Assembly (NCBI GenBank): GCA_013426805.1
Contig: JACDZG010000083.1
Span: 1-34,223, forward strand
From: Chromatiaceae bacterium
GTDB lineage: Bacteria > Pseudomonadota > Gammaproteobacteria > Chromatiales > Chromatiaceae
Direction: 5' to 3'
Length of the DNA stretch: 34,223 bases
Part shown: positions 15,795-24,492 of the stretch, piece after piece
How the letters are laid out: each line of letters starts with the position of its first letter
Numbering within the stretch: position 1 is the stretch's first letter
Position numbers and translations under genes: made by a program
Notes under the pieces: generated by a model
Database searches by the model: none
Seen by the model: only the letters and a program-made list of their open reading frames with translations
Told to the model about the DNA's origin: nothing

Positions 15795-18700
15795 ATGCAC
15801 ACAGTTCGCCGTCTGCTCACGATCCTGTTTATTGCCCTGTTTGGGTTATCGACACTGGCACCGACCGAGGCGCTCGAAGCCACCGCAATAGCGCAGACCG
15901 CAAGCCCGAATGGCCCCGCCGTTGCCGCTTCGGATGCGACTGCGAGATTACTGGACGCCGCCCGCGGGCTGAAGAACACCCGACCCGAGCTGTTCGGCAA
16001 GTCCCAAGGCGTGCTGGTAATCGAGGTGGTGCCCGGAAGCCAGGGTGCCGCGGCGGGGCTTGCGCCTGGCGACATCCTGATCGGCTATGGTGAGGCCGCG
16101 CTCGATTCGGTGAGTCAACTCGTCGCTTTGACCGGCGCAACTCCCGGCGAGCAGACACTTGCGTTGAGGTTGGTGCGTCATGGTGACGCGATGGACATTC
16201 CGATTCACGGCGGGAGGCTCGGCGTGGTCATTCACGACCTAGTGCCGTCTCCCGCGGAGCTTGCGCAGCCGCGGATTAAGGCGCTTACCGGCGATCTCCT
16301 TACCGCTTTCGCGCAGGGACGCAGCGGCGATGCACTGGCTGCGGCAAAGGAGCTTCTGTCACTTGCCGAGTCAGTAAAGAATCCAGGGGTCCAGGTACTA
16401 ACTCATGGCCTTGTTGCCGAGATCCACGAATCCCTCGGGCAGCACGATGACGCAGTGAGCCATGCGCAACAGGCACAAGCCATCGCTCGCGAAATTGCCG
16501 ATCCGAAAACCCAGGCAGAACTGGCGCGCGTGTTGGCGCGCATTGCTTCGATCAATCCGACGACCGCGGGCGTCCCGGCGGCGACGTCGAAGTCGCTCTC
16601 GACGCTACGCGAGGCAGCCCGTGCATTGAGGAAGGAGCGCCCCGAGTTGTTCGGCAAGTCCCAAGGGTTACTCGTGACGGCGGTGGGGCCGGGCAGCCGT
16701 GGCGTGGCGGCCGGGTTCGCCTCTGGCGATATCCTGATCACCTATGGCGACGCGGCGCTGGACTCGGCAAGACAACTCATCGCGCTGAGCAAGGCAGCGC
16801 CCGTGGAGCGGGCGATGGTGGTACGCCTGCTGCGTCACGGTGAAGTCATTGAATTACCGCTCCAGGGCGGGCCGCTCGACGTAGCCGTTACCGATCTGGC
16901 GCCGTCTGCCTTTGAGGCTGCAATGGATCGTCTCCAGGCACATGTTAATGCTTGCACGACGGCCATGAGTCCGGGCCGCTATGCAGAGGCAATGGCGTAC
17001 TGCCAAGAGGGTCTTGCGCTCGCTGAGGAGCAGGGAAATCGCTTCTTCCAATCCATGTTCTTGGTGTTGATCGCGGTGCTCGACGAGGCACTTGGAAATT
17101 ATGATCAGGCGCTTAGTGATGCCAAACGCGCGCTGACCGGGCTTAGCATCAGCGATAATCCGAAGGAATTCGCAATGGTGCTTAAGATTCTGGGAACCCT
17201 TGGTGTGAGACATGGATATTATACCGAAGCCCTGGCCACGCTCGATAAGGCGCTCGTTGTCTTCCGCGAAACCCATGATCGCCGCGCCGAGGCGCAGACC
17301 CTCATGGTGATTGCCGTCATTTATCAGAATGTCGGCCGTTATCACGATGCGGTGCGTGATGATGAGCAGGCGCTTGCCATCGCGCGCGCAATCGGTGACC
17401 AGGAAATCGAAGCGGAGGCCCTCAGCAATCTTGGGCTTGACTATTTCAGGTTAAATCGATACCAGGATGCGTTGGCACGCGAGGAGCAAGCACTCGCTAT
17501 GTCCCGTTTGATTAATTATCGCGTGGGCGAAGCGACGGCCTTAGGCATCATCGGCGGCATTCAGATGGAGCTTGGCCACTATCAGGAGGCGCTGTGCAGA
17601 CTTGAACAGATGCTCGCTGTCACTCGGGAGCTTAGCGATCTTTCAGTGGAAGGAAGCACTACCGGAAACCTGGGTACCGTTTACCACCACTTGGGTCGTT
17701 ATCAGGATGCGCGTGACCGGTACGAGCGGGCGCTCGCCATCGCTCGACAGACCCGCAACCGCGCAAGCGAAGGGAGGATGCTAGCCAATCTCGGGCTCAT
17801 CGATTCCTTTCTCGGCCAGCACCAGGACGCGCTGGCACAGGGCGAGCGGGCACTGGCTATTGTGCGTGATATCGGCGACCGTGGGACGGAGGCGGCGGTC
17901 CTTCACAACATGGGAGTAGCACACGTCGGTCTCGGACAGTATCAGGAGGCCAGTGAACTCTACGCGCAGTCGCTGGCGATCGCGCAGACCATCGGATCTC
18001 GCGCTGGCGAGTCAAGGAACCTGGCCCACCTCGCCAGGGTAAGGGACAAGCAAGGCAATAACGACGAGGCAATCGGGGACTACAAGCAGGCGCTGGCGGT
18101 CGAAGCCACGATCGGCAACACAGACGCCTTGGCTGGTTATTGGAGCTCGTTGAGCGATCTTTGGACCAACCGTGGCCAATCGGGTCCTGCCATCCTCGCC
18201 GGCAAGAATGCGGTCAATATCTTGCAGACGATACGCGCGGTCAACAGCGGACTCGATCAACCCTTGCAGAGCAGCTTTCTCCAGGCCCCCGGGGTCTTCG
18301 GGCAGAGCAGGGCTTCGGTATACCGCAACCTCGCGGACCGGCTGGCCGCCCAGGGCCGCTTAGCGGACGCCCAGCAAGTTCTCGACATGCTGAAGGAGAA
18401 CGAGTTCTACGACTACATCAAGGGAGCCGAAGGTTTCGACGCGCGCCGGACCCGGGTCGCGCTCAATGCGCGGGAGATGGACTGGCAACAAGGCTTCGAT
18501 AGGGTGGCGTGCGAGTTGAAGCAGATCGGTGAGCAACTCGCAGACCTCGAACGAATCAAACCGGAGGCCCGGACCGAAGCGGAGCAGGCCCGCCTGCTGG
18601 ACTTGCAGTCGCAGCGCGACCGGCTTGCGATCCAGCTCAAAAAGACCCTCGATGACTTGGTTACCCGCTTCGCCAAGCAGGCCCCCAAGGCGCAGGCGAA

Positions 18701-19892
18701 CCTCGCGGCCCAGATGGTCAGGCTCCCCGGCAACAAGCGCGCCCTGCTCGCCGACCTGTCGGCTCGGAGCGGTTCCCGGACCGGGCTACTCCAGTTCATC
18801 GCCCTGCCGGACAAGGTCCGCATCCTGCTGACGACCCCGGACGGTTGGGAGCAGGCCATCGAAACGGTCGATAGTCCGACGCTCAACGCCGAGATCGACG
18901 CCCTGCGTCAGGCCCTCACCGCACCAACCAGCGAGGTCAAGGCGCCCGCGCAGGCCCTCTACAACCGTCTGGTCGCCCCTCTGGCCGACAAGATCGAAGC
19001 CGCCAAACTGCAAACCGTGCTGGTATACCTGGACGGGCGCCTGCGCTATATCCCATTCGCTGCCCTGTACGACGGCAAGCACTGGCTCGCCGAGCGCTGG
19101 CCCCTGGTGTATTACACCGCGGCCTCGGAACGGCGTGAAGCGCTGAAGGACACCCACTGGCGCGTCGCTGGCCTGGGTACCAGCAAGGCCCATCCTGGTT
19201 ACGCGGCGCTGCCCGCCGTGCGAGGAGAGCTGACAGGCATTGTGCTTGGTCCCGAGAGTCCTACCGGGGTCCTACCCGGCAAGGTCTATCTCGATCCCGA
19301 TTTCACCCGGAAGGCCCTGTACCGGAGCGCTGCCGACGACTACTCGATCCTGCATATCGCCACCCACTTCGCCCTCAAGCCCGGCGACGACAGCCAGTCG
19401 AGCCTGCTGCTCGGCACCGGCGAGCTGCTGAGTCTACGGACGCTGCGCGAGGCGGGGCTCCAACTGCTCCACGTGGATCTCGTCACCCTTTCCGCCTGCA
19501 ACACCGCGCTCGGTGGGGCCGACGCGCAGGGCGCTGAGATCGAGGGTATGGGCAGCGTCATGCAGCACCAGGGCGCGCGTGGCGTGCTTGCCAGCCTGTG
19601 GACGGTTGCGGATGCCAGCACGGGCCAACTGATGCAGACCTTTTACCGCCTACGTAGTGAGCGGCCCGAGCTGACCAAGGCCCAGGCACTGCAACAGGCG
19701 CAGCTCGCGCTGATGGGCAGCGATCTGGCCCAAACGAGCGCCACCCGCGGCGAACCGAAACGCGATTGGGTTCCAGACGGCGGGGAGTCCAAGCCAGAGG
19801 GCGCGGCCAGCGGCGACCCTGGTCAAGCGACGGGACGCTACGCCCATCCCTACTATTGGGTCCCATTTGTCCTGATGGGCAACTGGTTGTAA
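15795..19892 (+). CDS. Exported PDZ-PDZ-TPR-CHAT protease-like protein
   Basis: Protein of 1365 residues. Order: signal peptide (about 1-30, RRLLTILFIALFGLSTLAP); two PDZ-like repeats (about 55-145 and 275-365, each with RPELFGKSQG, then a GxxxGDILIxYGxAALDS core); about nine TPR units of roughly 40 residues (about 380-815, with signatures such as NLGTVYHHLGRYQDARDRYERALAIA); a helical linker (about 815-985); and a CHAT domain (about 1055-1365). The CHAT His-Cys dyad is visible as ILHIATHF (His1191) and TLSACNTA (Cys1235). CHAT domains are caspase-fold cysteine proteases; the signal peptide places this one in the periplasm. The C-terminus APHYYW-like segment (AHPYYWVPFVLMGNWL) recurs in the second CHAT protein. 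The sigma gene starts 47 bases downstream. Substrate unknown. The start has only a weak ribosome site; an upstream start at 15675 is the alternative. Confidence 0.9.
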   Translation: MHTVRRLLTILFIALFGLSTLAPTEALEATAIAQTASPNGPAVAASDATARLLDAARGLKNTRPELFGKSQGVLVIEVVPGSQGAAAGLAPGDILIGYGEAALDSVSQLVALTGATPGEQTLALRLVRHGDAMDIPIHGGRLGVVIHDLVPSPAELAQPRIKALTGDLLTAFAQGRSGDALAAAKELLSLAESVKNPGVQVLTHGLVAEIHESLGQHDDAVSHAQQAQAIAREIADPKTQAELARVLARIASINPTTAGVPAATSKSLSTLREAARALRKERPELFGKSQGLLVTAVGPGSRGVAAGFASGDILITYGDAALDSARQLIALSKAAPVERAMVVRLLRHGEVIELPLQGGPLDVAVTDLAPSAFEAAMDRLQAHVNACTTAMSPGRYAEAMAYCQEGLALAEEQGNRFFQSMFLVLIAVLDEALGNYDQALSDAKRALTGLSISDNPKEFAMVLKILGTLGVRHGYYTEALATLDKALVVFRETHDRRAEAQTLMVIAVIYQNVGRYHDAVRDDEQALAIARAIGDQEIEAEALSNLGLDYFRLNRYQDALAREEQALAMSRLINYRVGEATALGIIGGIQMELGHYQEALCRLEQMLAVTRELSDLSVEGSTTGNLGTVYHHLGRYQDARDRYERALAIARQTRNRASEGRMLANLGLIDSFLGQHQDALAQGERALAIVRDIGDRGTEAAVLHNMGVAHVGLGQYQEASELYAQSLAIAQTIGSRAGESRNLAHLARVRDKQGNNDEAIGDYKQALAVEATIGNTDALAGYWSSLSDLWTNRGQSGPAILAGKNAVNILQTIRAVNSGLDQPLQSSFLQAPGVFGQSRASVYRNLADRLAAQGRLADAQQVLDMLKENEFYDYIKGAEGFDARRTRVALNAREMDWQQGFDRVACELKQIGEQLADLERIKPEARTEAEQARLLDLQSQRDRLAIQLKKTLDDLVTRFAKQAPKAQANLAAQMVRLPGNKRALLADLSARSGSRTGLLQFIALPDKVRILLTTPDGWEQAIETVDSPTLNAEIDALRQALTAPTSEVKAPAQALYNRLVAPLADKIEAAKLQTVLVYLDGRLRYIPFAALYDGKHWLAERWPLVYYTAASERREALKDTHWRVAGLGTSKAHPGYAALPAVRGELTGIVLGPESPTGVLPGKVYLDPDFTRKALYRSAADDYSILHIATHFALKPGDDSQSSLLLGTGELLSLRTLREAGLQLLHVDLVTLSACNTALGGADAQGAEIEGMGSVMQHQGARGVLASLWTVADASTGQLMQTFYRLRSERPELTKAQALQQAQLALMGSDLAQTSATRGEPKRDWVPDGGESKPEGAASGDPGQATGRYAHPYYWVPFVLMGNWL

Positions 19893-20348
19893 CCTCTTTC
19901 ACTGACTGAAACCGCCACTCCCAAGAGGAAGCAGGGCAATGGCCGACGAGCCGGATGACGAACCCCTGGTCGCCGACCTGAAGGCCGGGGGCAACCGGCG
20001 TGCGCAGGCCGTCAAGCGCCTGTACGGTGAACTATCGTTACCCATGCGGGCCTTTTTCCGCCGCAAAGGGCTCGACGACAAGGCGGCGGAGGACCTGCTG
20101 CACGAGACCTTCGTCCACCTGTTGCGCGGTATCGGCGGTTACCGTGGCGAGAGCCCGTTGCGGGCCTGGGCCTGGGCCATCGCCCGCAACGAGATGCGCA
20201 TGTACTGGCGCGCCGCCGAGCGGCGCGAGGACCCGGAGGAACCCGAAACCCTGGCGATGCTGCGGGTCGGCTCGGACGATGACTCACGGGACGCGGCCGA
20301 GTTGATCGATTGCGTCCGTGCGGCCCTGCGCCGGTTCGAGCACCAGTT
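19893..20348 (+). repeat. Duplicated sigma-gene segment, copy 2
   Basis: Direct repeat of 15028-15489, beginning immediately after the stop codon of the first TPR-CHAT gene and covering the leader and first 136 codons of the intact sigma gene. Confidence 0.9.
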
Positions 20349-20526
20349 TCGCGATCAGGCCCAGGCCCTGCGCCTGATCGTCCAGTACGAATGGGGCATC
20401 GCCGAGGTGGCGAAGCACCTGGGCCGCACGGTTGGCGCGACCCGCGAGTATCTGTCCCAGGCACGCAAGCGCCTTGCTCCCTTCATTGAACCCTGCCGGG
20501 GGTTACTGGAGGGCGCGGCACCATGA
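19939..20526 (+). CDS. Sigma-70 family (ECF-type) RNA polymerase sigma factor
   Basis: Protein of 195 residues. Region 2 (about 33-100) contains AEDLLHETFVHLLRGIGGYR and LRAWAWAIARNEMRMYWRA. Region 4 (about 130-185) contains ALRLIVQYEWGIAEVAKHLG then TVGATREYLSQARKRLAPFI, the helix-turn-helix that reads the -35 box. The size and two-domain layout are of the ECF class. ATG 19939 follows AAGAGGAAGCAGG. Its TGA overlaps the ATG of the next gene (ATGA), a membrane protein with anti-sigma topology, and the caspase gene follows 22 bases after that. The promoters it controls are unknown. Its first 136 residues are duplicated at 15074. Confidence 0.92.
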   Translation: MADEPDDEPLVADLKAGGNRRAQAVKRLYGELSLPMRAFFRRKGLDDKAAEDLLHETFVHLLRGIGGYRGESPLRAWAWAIARNEMRMYWRAAERREDPEEPETLAMLRVGSDDDSRDAAELIDCVRAALRRFEHQFRDQAQALRLIVQYEWGIAEVAKHLGRTVGATREYLSQARKRLAPFIEPCRGLLEGAAP

Positions 20527-21179
20527 CCGGCAAGCATCGCGACATCGACGCATGGGTGGAGGCGCTGGCGGGCCGGGGCGCGCGAGAGACCCGAGACGAC
20601 CCCGAGATCGCGGCCATCCGGGCGGTGCTGCGCGCCGAGGCCCAGGTCCCGATCGGTCGAGCATCCTTGCCCGACGAGTGGGCCGCGGACCCGCGACTGG
20701 ACGCGCTGATCGAGCGACTGTGCCGCGAGGGCCTGCTCGACGAAGCACCAGCCGATGGGCGTCTGGTGCGGTTTTCGGGTCGACGGCTGAAACCATCCTG
20801 GATCGGTTGGACCGGCGGCCTCGCGGCGGCCGCTACCCTAGTCCTGGCGCTGGTGATCCCGGCCTTCATCGGCGGTCCGGAGTATCCGGCACTGGTTCCC
20901 TATCAGTCCGACAACTTCGACGAGGCCCCGCGCCTGCGCTCCGGCCCGGGCGACCGGCAGAGGATTGGGACGGACCCCAAGCAGATCGCGCGCCTGATCC
21001 AGCGGCTGCAAGCGCACCGTCTGCCCTATCGCCTGCGCGAGACCGAGGGCGCCTGGCGCCTGGACTTTTATGTGCCTGATGCCGCCCGCGCCGACGCATC
21101 GGAATGGCTGAGTGCGGAGTCCATCCCGATCCCCCCGACCGGATGGGTTCGTCTGGAGACCGCTCAACCACCCAACTAG
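20523..21179 (+). CDS. Single-pass membrane protein, putative anti-sigma factor
   Basis: Protein of 218 residues, of no family I recognise with certainty. Layout: a charged N-terminal domain (about 1-90), one hydrophobic helix (about 93-117, WIGWTGGLAAAATLVLALVI) and a C-terminal domain of about 100 residues that would be periplasmic, including DPKQIARLIQRLQAHRLPYRL and WRLDFYVPDAARADAS. Position and topology (start overlapping the sigma stop, cytoplasmic N-terminus, one helix, periplasmic sensor part) are those of membrane anti-sigma factors. No zinc-binding HxxxCxxC motif is present, so it is not a ZAS-type. Function as anti-sigma is inferred from context. The periplasmic part is exposed to the exported caspase and CHAT proteins encoded around it. 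Confidence 0.65.
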   Translation: MTGKHRDIDAWVEALAGRGARETRDDPEIAAIRAVLRAEAQVPIGRASLPDEWAADPRLDALIERLCREGLLDEAPADGRLVRFSGRRLKPSWIGWTGGLAAAATLVLALVIPAFIGGPEYPALVPYQSDNFDEAPRLRSGPGDRQRIGTDPKQIARLIQRLQAHRLPYRLRETEGAWRLDFYVPDAARADASEWLSAESIPIPPTGWVRLETAQPPN

Positions 21180-21201
21180 GCATCCGGCACGGAGATCGAT
21201 G

Positions 21202-23451
21202 ATGACCCCCCGCACCCCATCGCGCGCTGCGCGTGCGCTGCTCGCCGTCATGTCCTTCATGTTCTTGGCTGCATCGGCCCGGGCCCGCGATGAAGCCCTG
21301 CTGGTCGGCGTCTCAGAATACCCGGCTTTGGGCGAGGACTACCAACTGCGCGGCCCGCGCAACGACGTGATGCTGATGAAGGAGGTGCTGGTGCAGCGCG
21401 GTCTGGACCCGGCGCACGTCCGCATCCTGGCCGATGGCGTCGCGGGTGCCGGGCTGCCGACCCGCGCCGTCATCCTCGGTGCGCTCGATGACCTGGCAAA
21501 ACGCCTTGGGGAGGGCGACCGGTTGTACCTGCACCTGTCCGGCCACGCCAGCCAGCAACCCAATGGCCCGCACGACACCGACCACGAGCCGGATGGGCAG
21601 GACGAGGTTTTCCTGCCGCGCGACATCACCGGCTGGGATGCCAAAGAAGGGCGGATCGAGAACGGCATTGTCGATGACGAACTGGGCGTGCTGATCGACC
21701 GCCTGGTGGCCAAGGGTGTCTTCGTCTGGATGGTGGCCGACACCTGCACCGCCGGAACCATCGTGCGCGGTGCGCCGCCGAATCAGGTCCGGTATCGAGG
21801 CATCGCGGCGGCGGTGCTCGGAGTTCCAACGGCGTCCGGCGGAGCGGACGGAGCGGGCCAGTCGCTCGACACCTGGCAGGCCGGGTCATTCAACGTCGAT
21901 GTCCCGGCGCCCACCGGGGCGGCCCGTGGCGGCGCGAACCAGGACGCAGGGTCGGCCGGCGGCTATGTCGCCTTCTACGCGGCCCGCGCCGGCGAGTCCG
22001 AGCCGGAGGATCAAGCGCCCGACGCCCGCTGGTACGGCCTGCTGACCCGCCGCTTGGGCGAGGCATTGGCCGCGAGCCACCAGGCCGCCAGGCCAACCAG
22101 CTACCGTCGCCTCGGCGAGCGGATACGCCAGGGCTACACCGACCGACAGGCGCCGAATCCGCTGTTCGACGGCCCCGGGCTCGACGCACCGGTCCTCGGC
22201 AGCGCGACGCACGGCGCCGTTGAACCAGCGCTGCAATGGCCGATCATCAAGAAGACCTACCCAGCCGGCCTCCACATCCCGGTCGGCCGCCTCGCCCAGA
22301 TCGGTCCGGGCTCGCGCCTGGCCCTGCTCGCCAAGCCCGATGACGCGACCGCCCAGGCGCTCGGCATCGCGGAGGTCGGCAGCGCCCAGGACCTGAGCGC
22401 GGAGTTGCGCACCATCGCCGCCGACGGCAAACCGGCCCTGGAGACCGGCGCGATCCCGGCGGACGCCTACGCGCGCCTCGTCCACCAGGCGATCGACTTC
22501 GAGGTCCGGGTCGCCCGCCCGGCCCTGCCCGCGGAGGCCGACGCGGCGGAGCGCGCCGCCGCCGAGCGCATCGAGCGACTCGCGGCGCAACCGGTCGCCG
22601 AGGGTATTCGACTGCGCTGGGTCGCACCCGGCGAGGCCGCCGAGATCCGGCTCGGGTTCACCCCGCACGACAGCGCCCAACGCCTGGTCGACGAAGGGAC
22701 CGCGGCGGGACGCACCGCACTGCTGTGGGTAGCCCAGGGCGATGGCGGTATCCGTTGCGACGGGCCGCAGCGGACCATCTCCATCGGACTGGACCGCCCC
22801 TCCGCCGAGCTTGGAACCACGCTCGCCGACACCCTCCAGCGCATCGCCAAGGTCCTGAACCTGAACCGCGTCGCCGAACGGCTGGCGAGCGCCTCGGCTG
22901 GCGAGAAATTGAAAGTAGACCTGCGCATCCGGCCCAAGGGGTCGGACGATGATTGCGACCGCGGGGCCAAGCCCTTGATGCCCGATGGCATCGCCACGCC
23001 GTCGATCGGCGACCGCGCCTGTCTCGACATCGAGAACGTCGGCGAGGCCCCGATGGACATCAACATCTTTTTCGTGGACGGCCGCTACGGCATCCACCCG
23101 GTGCATCCCAGCGGCGAGGAAGGGCCGATGACACTCGAGCCCGGTCATTCGATGGCGACCGTCCGCAGGAGGTTCGAGGCCGATACACTTGGCCAGGAGC
23201 AACTCATCGTCATCGCCATCGAGCACAGCCCCCAACGCCAGCCGCTCGACCTTGGGTTCCTGGCCCAGCCGACCCTGCCGCCGACGCGCTCGGGTGAGAC
23301 GCGGGCCGCCGACGGGACTGGGCTTATCGGGCTGTTCGAGGCGGCCGGTTTCGGTATCGGGGGCACCCGCGGCGGGCTGGACCCGCTCAATCGCCGGGCC
23401 AGCGTTTCGATCTATCGCTGGCGGTTGGACGGCCGCGAGGCAGTGCAGTGA
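21202..23451 (+). CDS. Exported caspase-family (peptidase C14) protein
   Basis: Protein of 749 residues. Signal peptide about 1-28 (ALLAVMSFMFLAASARA). The caspase domain (about 30-260) starts EALLVGVSEYPALGEDYQLR, with catalytic His115 in LYLHLSGHASQ and catalytic Cys182 in VADTCTAGT, the D-x-C-x-(S/A)-G box. A long C-terminal part of unclear fold follows (about 270-749), including RACLDIENVGEAPMDINIFF, a beta-rich segment similar in style to DUF4384-type tails of bacterial caspases. Prokaryotic caspase homologues cleave after basic or acidic residues; specificity cannot be read here. Start chosen at the second of two ATGs (seven bases from GGAG). It is the last gene of the sigma/anti-sigma operon. 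A relic of its last 30 codons lies at 12475-12573. Confidence 0.9.
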   Translation: MTPRTPSRAARALLAVMSFMFLAASARARDEALLVGVSEYPALGEDYQLRGPRNDVMLMKEVLVQRGLDPAHVRILADGVAGAGLPTRAVILGALDDLAKRLGEGDRLYLHLSGHASQQPNGPHDTDHEPDGQDEVFLPRDITGWDAKEGRIENGIVDDELGVLIDRLVAKGVFVWMVADTCTAGTIVRGAPPNQVRYRGIAAAVLGVPTASGGADGAGQSLDTWQAGSFNVDVPAPTGAARGGANQDAGSAGGYVAFYAARAGESEPEDQAPDARWYGLLTRRLGEALAASHQAARPTSYRRLGERIRQGYTDRQAPNPLFDGPGLDAPVLGSATHGAVEPALQWPIIKKTYPAGLHIPVGRLAQIGPGSRLALLAKPDDATAQALGIAEVGSAQDLSAELRTIAADGKPALETGAIPADAYARLVHQAIDFEVRVARPALPAEADAAERAAAERIERLAAQPVAEGIRLRWVAPGEAAEIRLGFTPHDSAQRLVDEGTAAGRTALLWVAQGDGGIRCDGPQRTISIGLDRPSAELGTTLADTLQRIAKVLNLNRVAERLASASAGEKLKVDLRIRPKGSDDDCDRGAKPLMPDGIATPSIGDRACLDIENVGEAPMDINIFFVDGRYGIHPVHPSGEEGPMTLEPGHSMATVRRRFEADTLGQEQLIVIAIEHSPQRQPLDLGFLAQPTLPPTRSGETRAADGTGLIGLFEAAGFGIGGTRGGLDPLNRRASVSIYRWRLDGREAVQ

Positions 23452-23505
23452 GTGGGTGCCGTGCCAGGCTCGACGTTGGCCGCTCCCCGGCATCCACCAG
23501 CCGGC

Positions 23506-24003
23506 TCAGGTATGCAGCGCGGCGTATTCCCGTGCCGTGGGGATGTTCCGGGGCAGGCTGTCGTCCGTGGGGCGCACGGCCTCCCAGCCGAGGCAGGCGA
23601 GCCAGATCGCACGCGGGATCGGCTTCTCTCCGTCGCGGTAATAGATCAGCATCCGCCGCGAGATGCCGAGTGCGCGGGCGGCCTGGTCCGGGGTCATGCC
23701 CGTCGCGTGCAGCCAGTTCCAGATGCGTTCGTGGCCGATCCCGCCCGCTTGTTCAACGGCGAGGTTGCGCAAGTTGTCGGCGCCGAGATCAAGCGTGTCC
23801 TCGCTCCACTCCACCGTCCTTCCGGCAAAGCCGACCTTGGCCTGGGCGAAGAGCGCGGCGTCTTGGAGCGGGCGTAGCGGGACCGTGGTCGCGATCCACT
23901 CACGCAGATCGACCTCGAAGGAGTGTCCATCGGCATAGCTCAAACGCAGGCGGTAGTCCGGCAGCGCGGCAACCCTGGTGAGCTGGAAATGATCTTTGCT
24001 CAT
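23506..24003 (-). CDS. DUF2442 protein with C-terminal helix-turn-helix
   Basis: Protein of 165 residues. The N-terminal part (about 1-80) is a DUF2442 domain (VAALPDYRLRLSYADGHSFE, then VDLREW). The C-terminal part (about 105-145) is an HTH-like segment, GMTPDQAARALGISRRMLIY, then YRDGEKPIPRAIWLA. DUF2442 proteins are often encoded beside small toxin-like genes; no such partner is intact here. A strong GAGGAG precedes the ATG. A 37-codon frame (24113 to 24000, ending ...PLADRFEELAQ) stops on the ATGA of this start and might be a coupled leader or the tail of a lost upstream gene. Convergent with the caspase gene (54-base gap), so not part of that operon. Confidence 0.82.
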   Translation of the reverse strand: MSKDHFQLTRVAALPDYRLRLSYADGHSFEVDLREWIATTVPLRPLQDAALFAQAKVGFAGRTVEWSEDTLDLGADNLRNLAVEQAGGIGHERIWNWLHATGMTPDQAARALGISRRMLIYYRDGEKPIPRAIWLACLGWEAVRPTDDSLPRNIPTAREYAALHT

Positions 24004-24492
24004 TGCGCAAGCTCCTCGAATCGATCGGCCAGTGGGCGGAGGTTAGTGCAATGGTTGCATGGACGCAAGCCTACAGGCCGCCCGATAGCCCCGTCGCGGG
24101 CCAGCGATGCCATCACGCGCACTGGTTCCTACGCTGGCGTGGGAGCGAGAAAGCAGGAGCTTCGTGACGCGGAAAGACCTGGGGCCCCTGGCCGACTGGC
24201 GGTCCGGCAGCGACGATCTGGACATCAGCGACATCTTCGACGACGAGGGTTAGGGGCTGGTGTGACCGGGGCTGGGGGCGGCGGGCGGCTCGGTCAGGCA
24301 AGGGGCACGGAAACTGGCCCGGTCCGGGACGGGGCGACAAATCCGTTGGTTCCGGCCGTCGATAAAGGACAATTTGGACGCGGAATTCCCCAAGCGCCAA
24401 GTCCGGCCATCGACTGGCCCGATTCATGCCGGGCCTAGCCTTCGCCACGAGGACACTCCGTTTCGGATCGACTGACCATAGGAAGAATAGAA
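24004..24492. other. Intergenic region before the second TPR-CHAT gene
   Basis: Holds the upstream frame of the DUF2442 gene (24000-24113, reverse), an imperfect hairpin at about 24126-24145 (TTCCTACGC...GCGTGGGAG) and one small frame (24164-24253). From 24254 to 24480 I see no gene, repeat or terminator. Confidence 0.4.
24164..24253 (+). CDS. Very short acidic peptide, doubtful
   Basis: GTG-initiated frame of 29 residues (VTRKDLGPLADWRSGSDDLD, then ISDIFDDEG) with AGGAG six bases upstream. The composition is protein-like rather than random, with an acidic C-terminus. The frame is open upstream, so it may instead be the end of a degraded gene. Not recognised. Confidence 0.25.
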   Translation: MTRKDLGPLADWRSGSDDLDISDIFDDEG

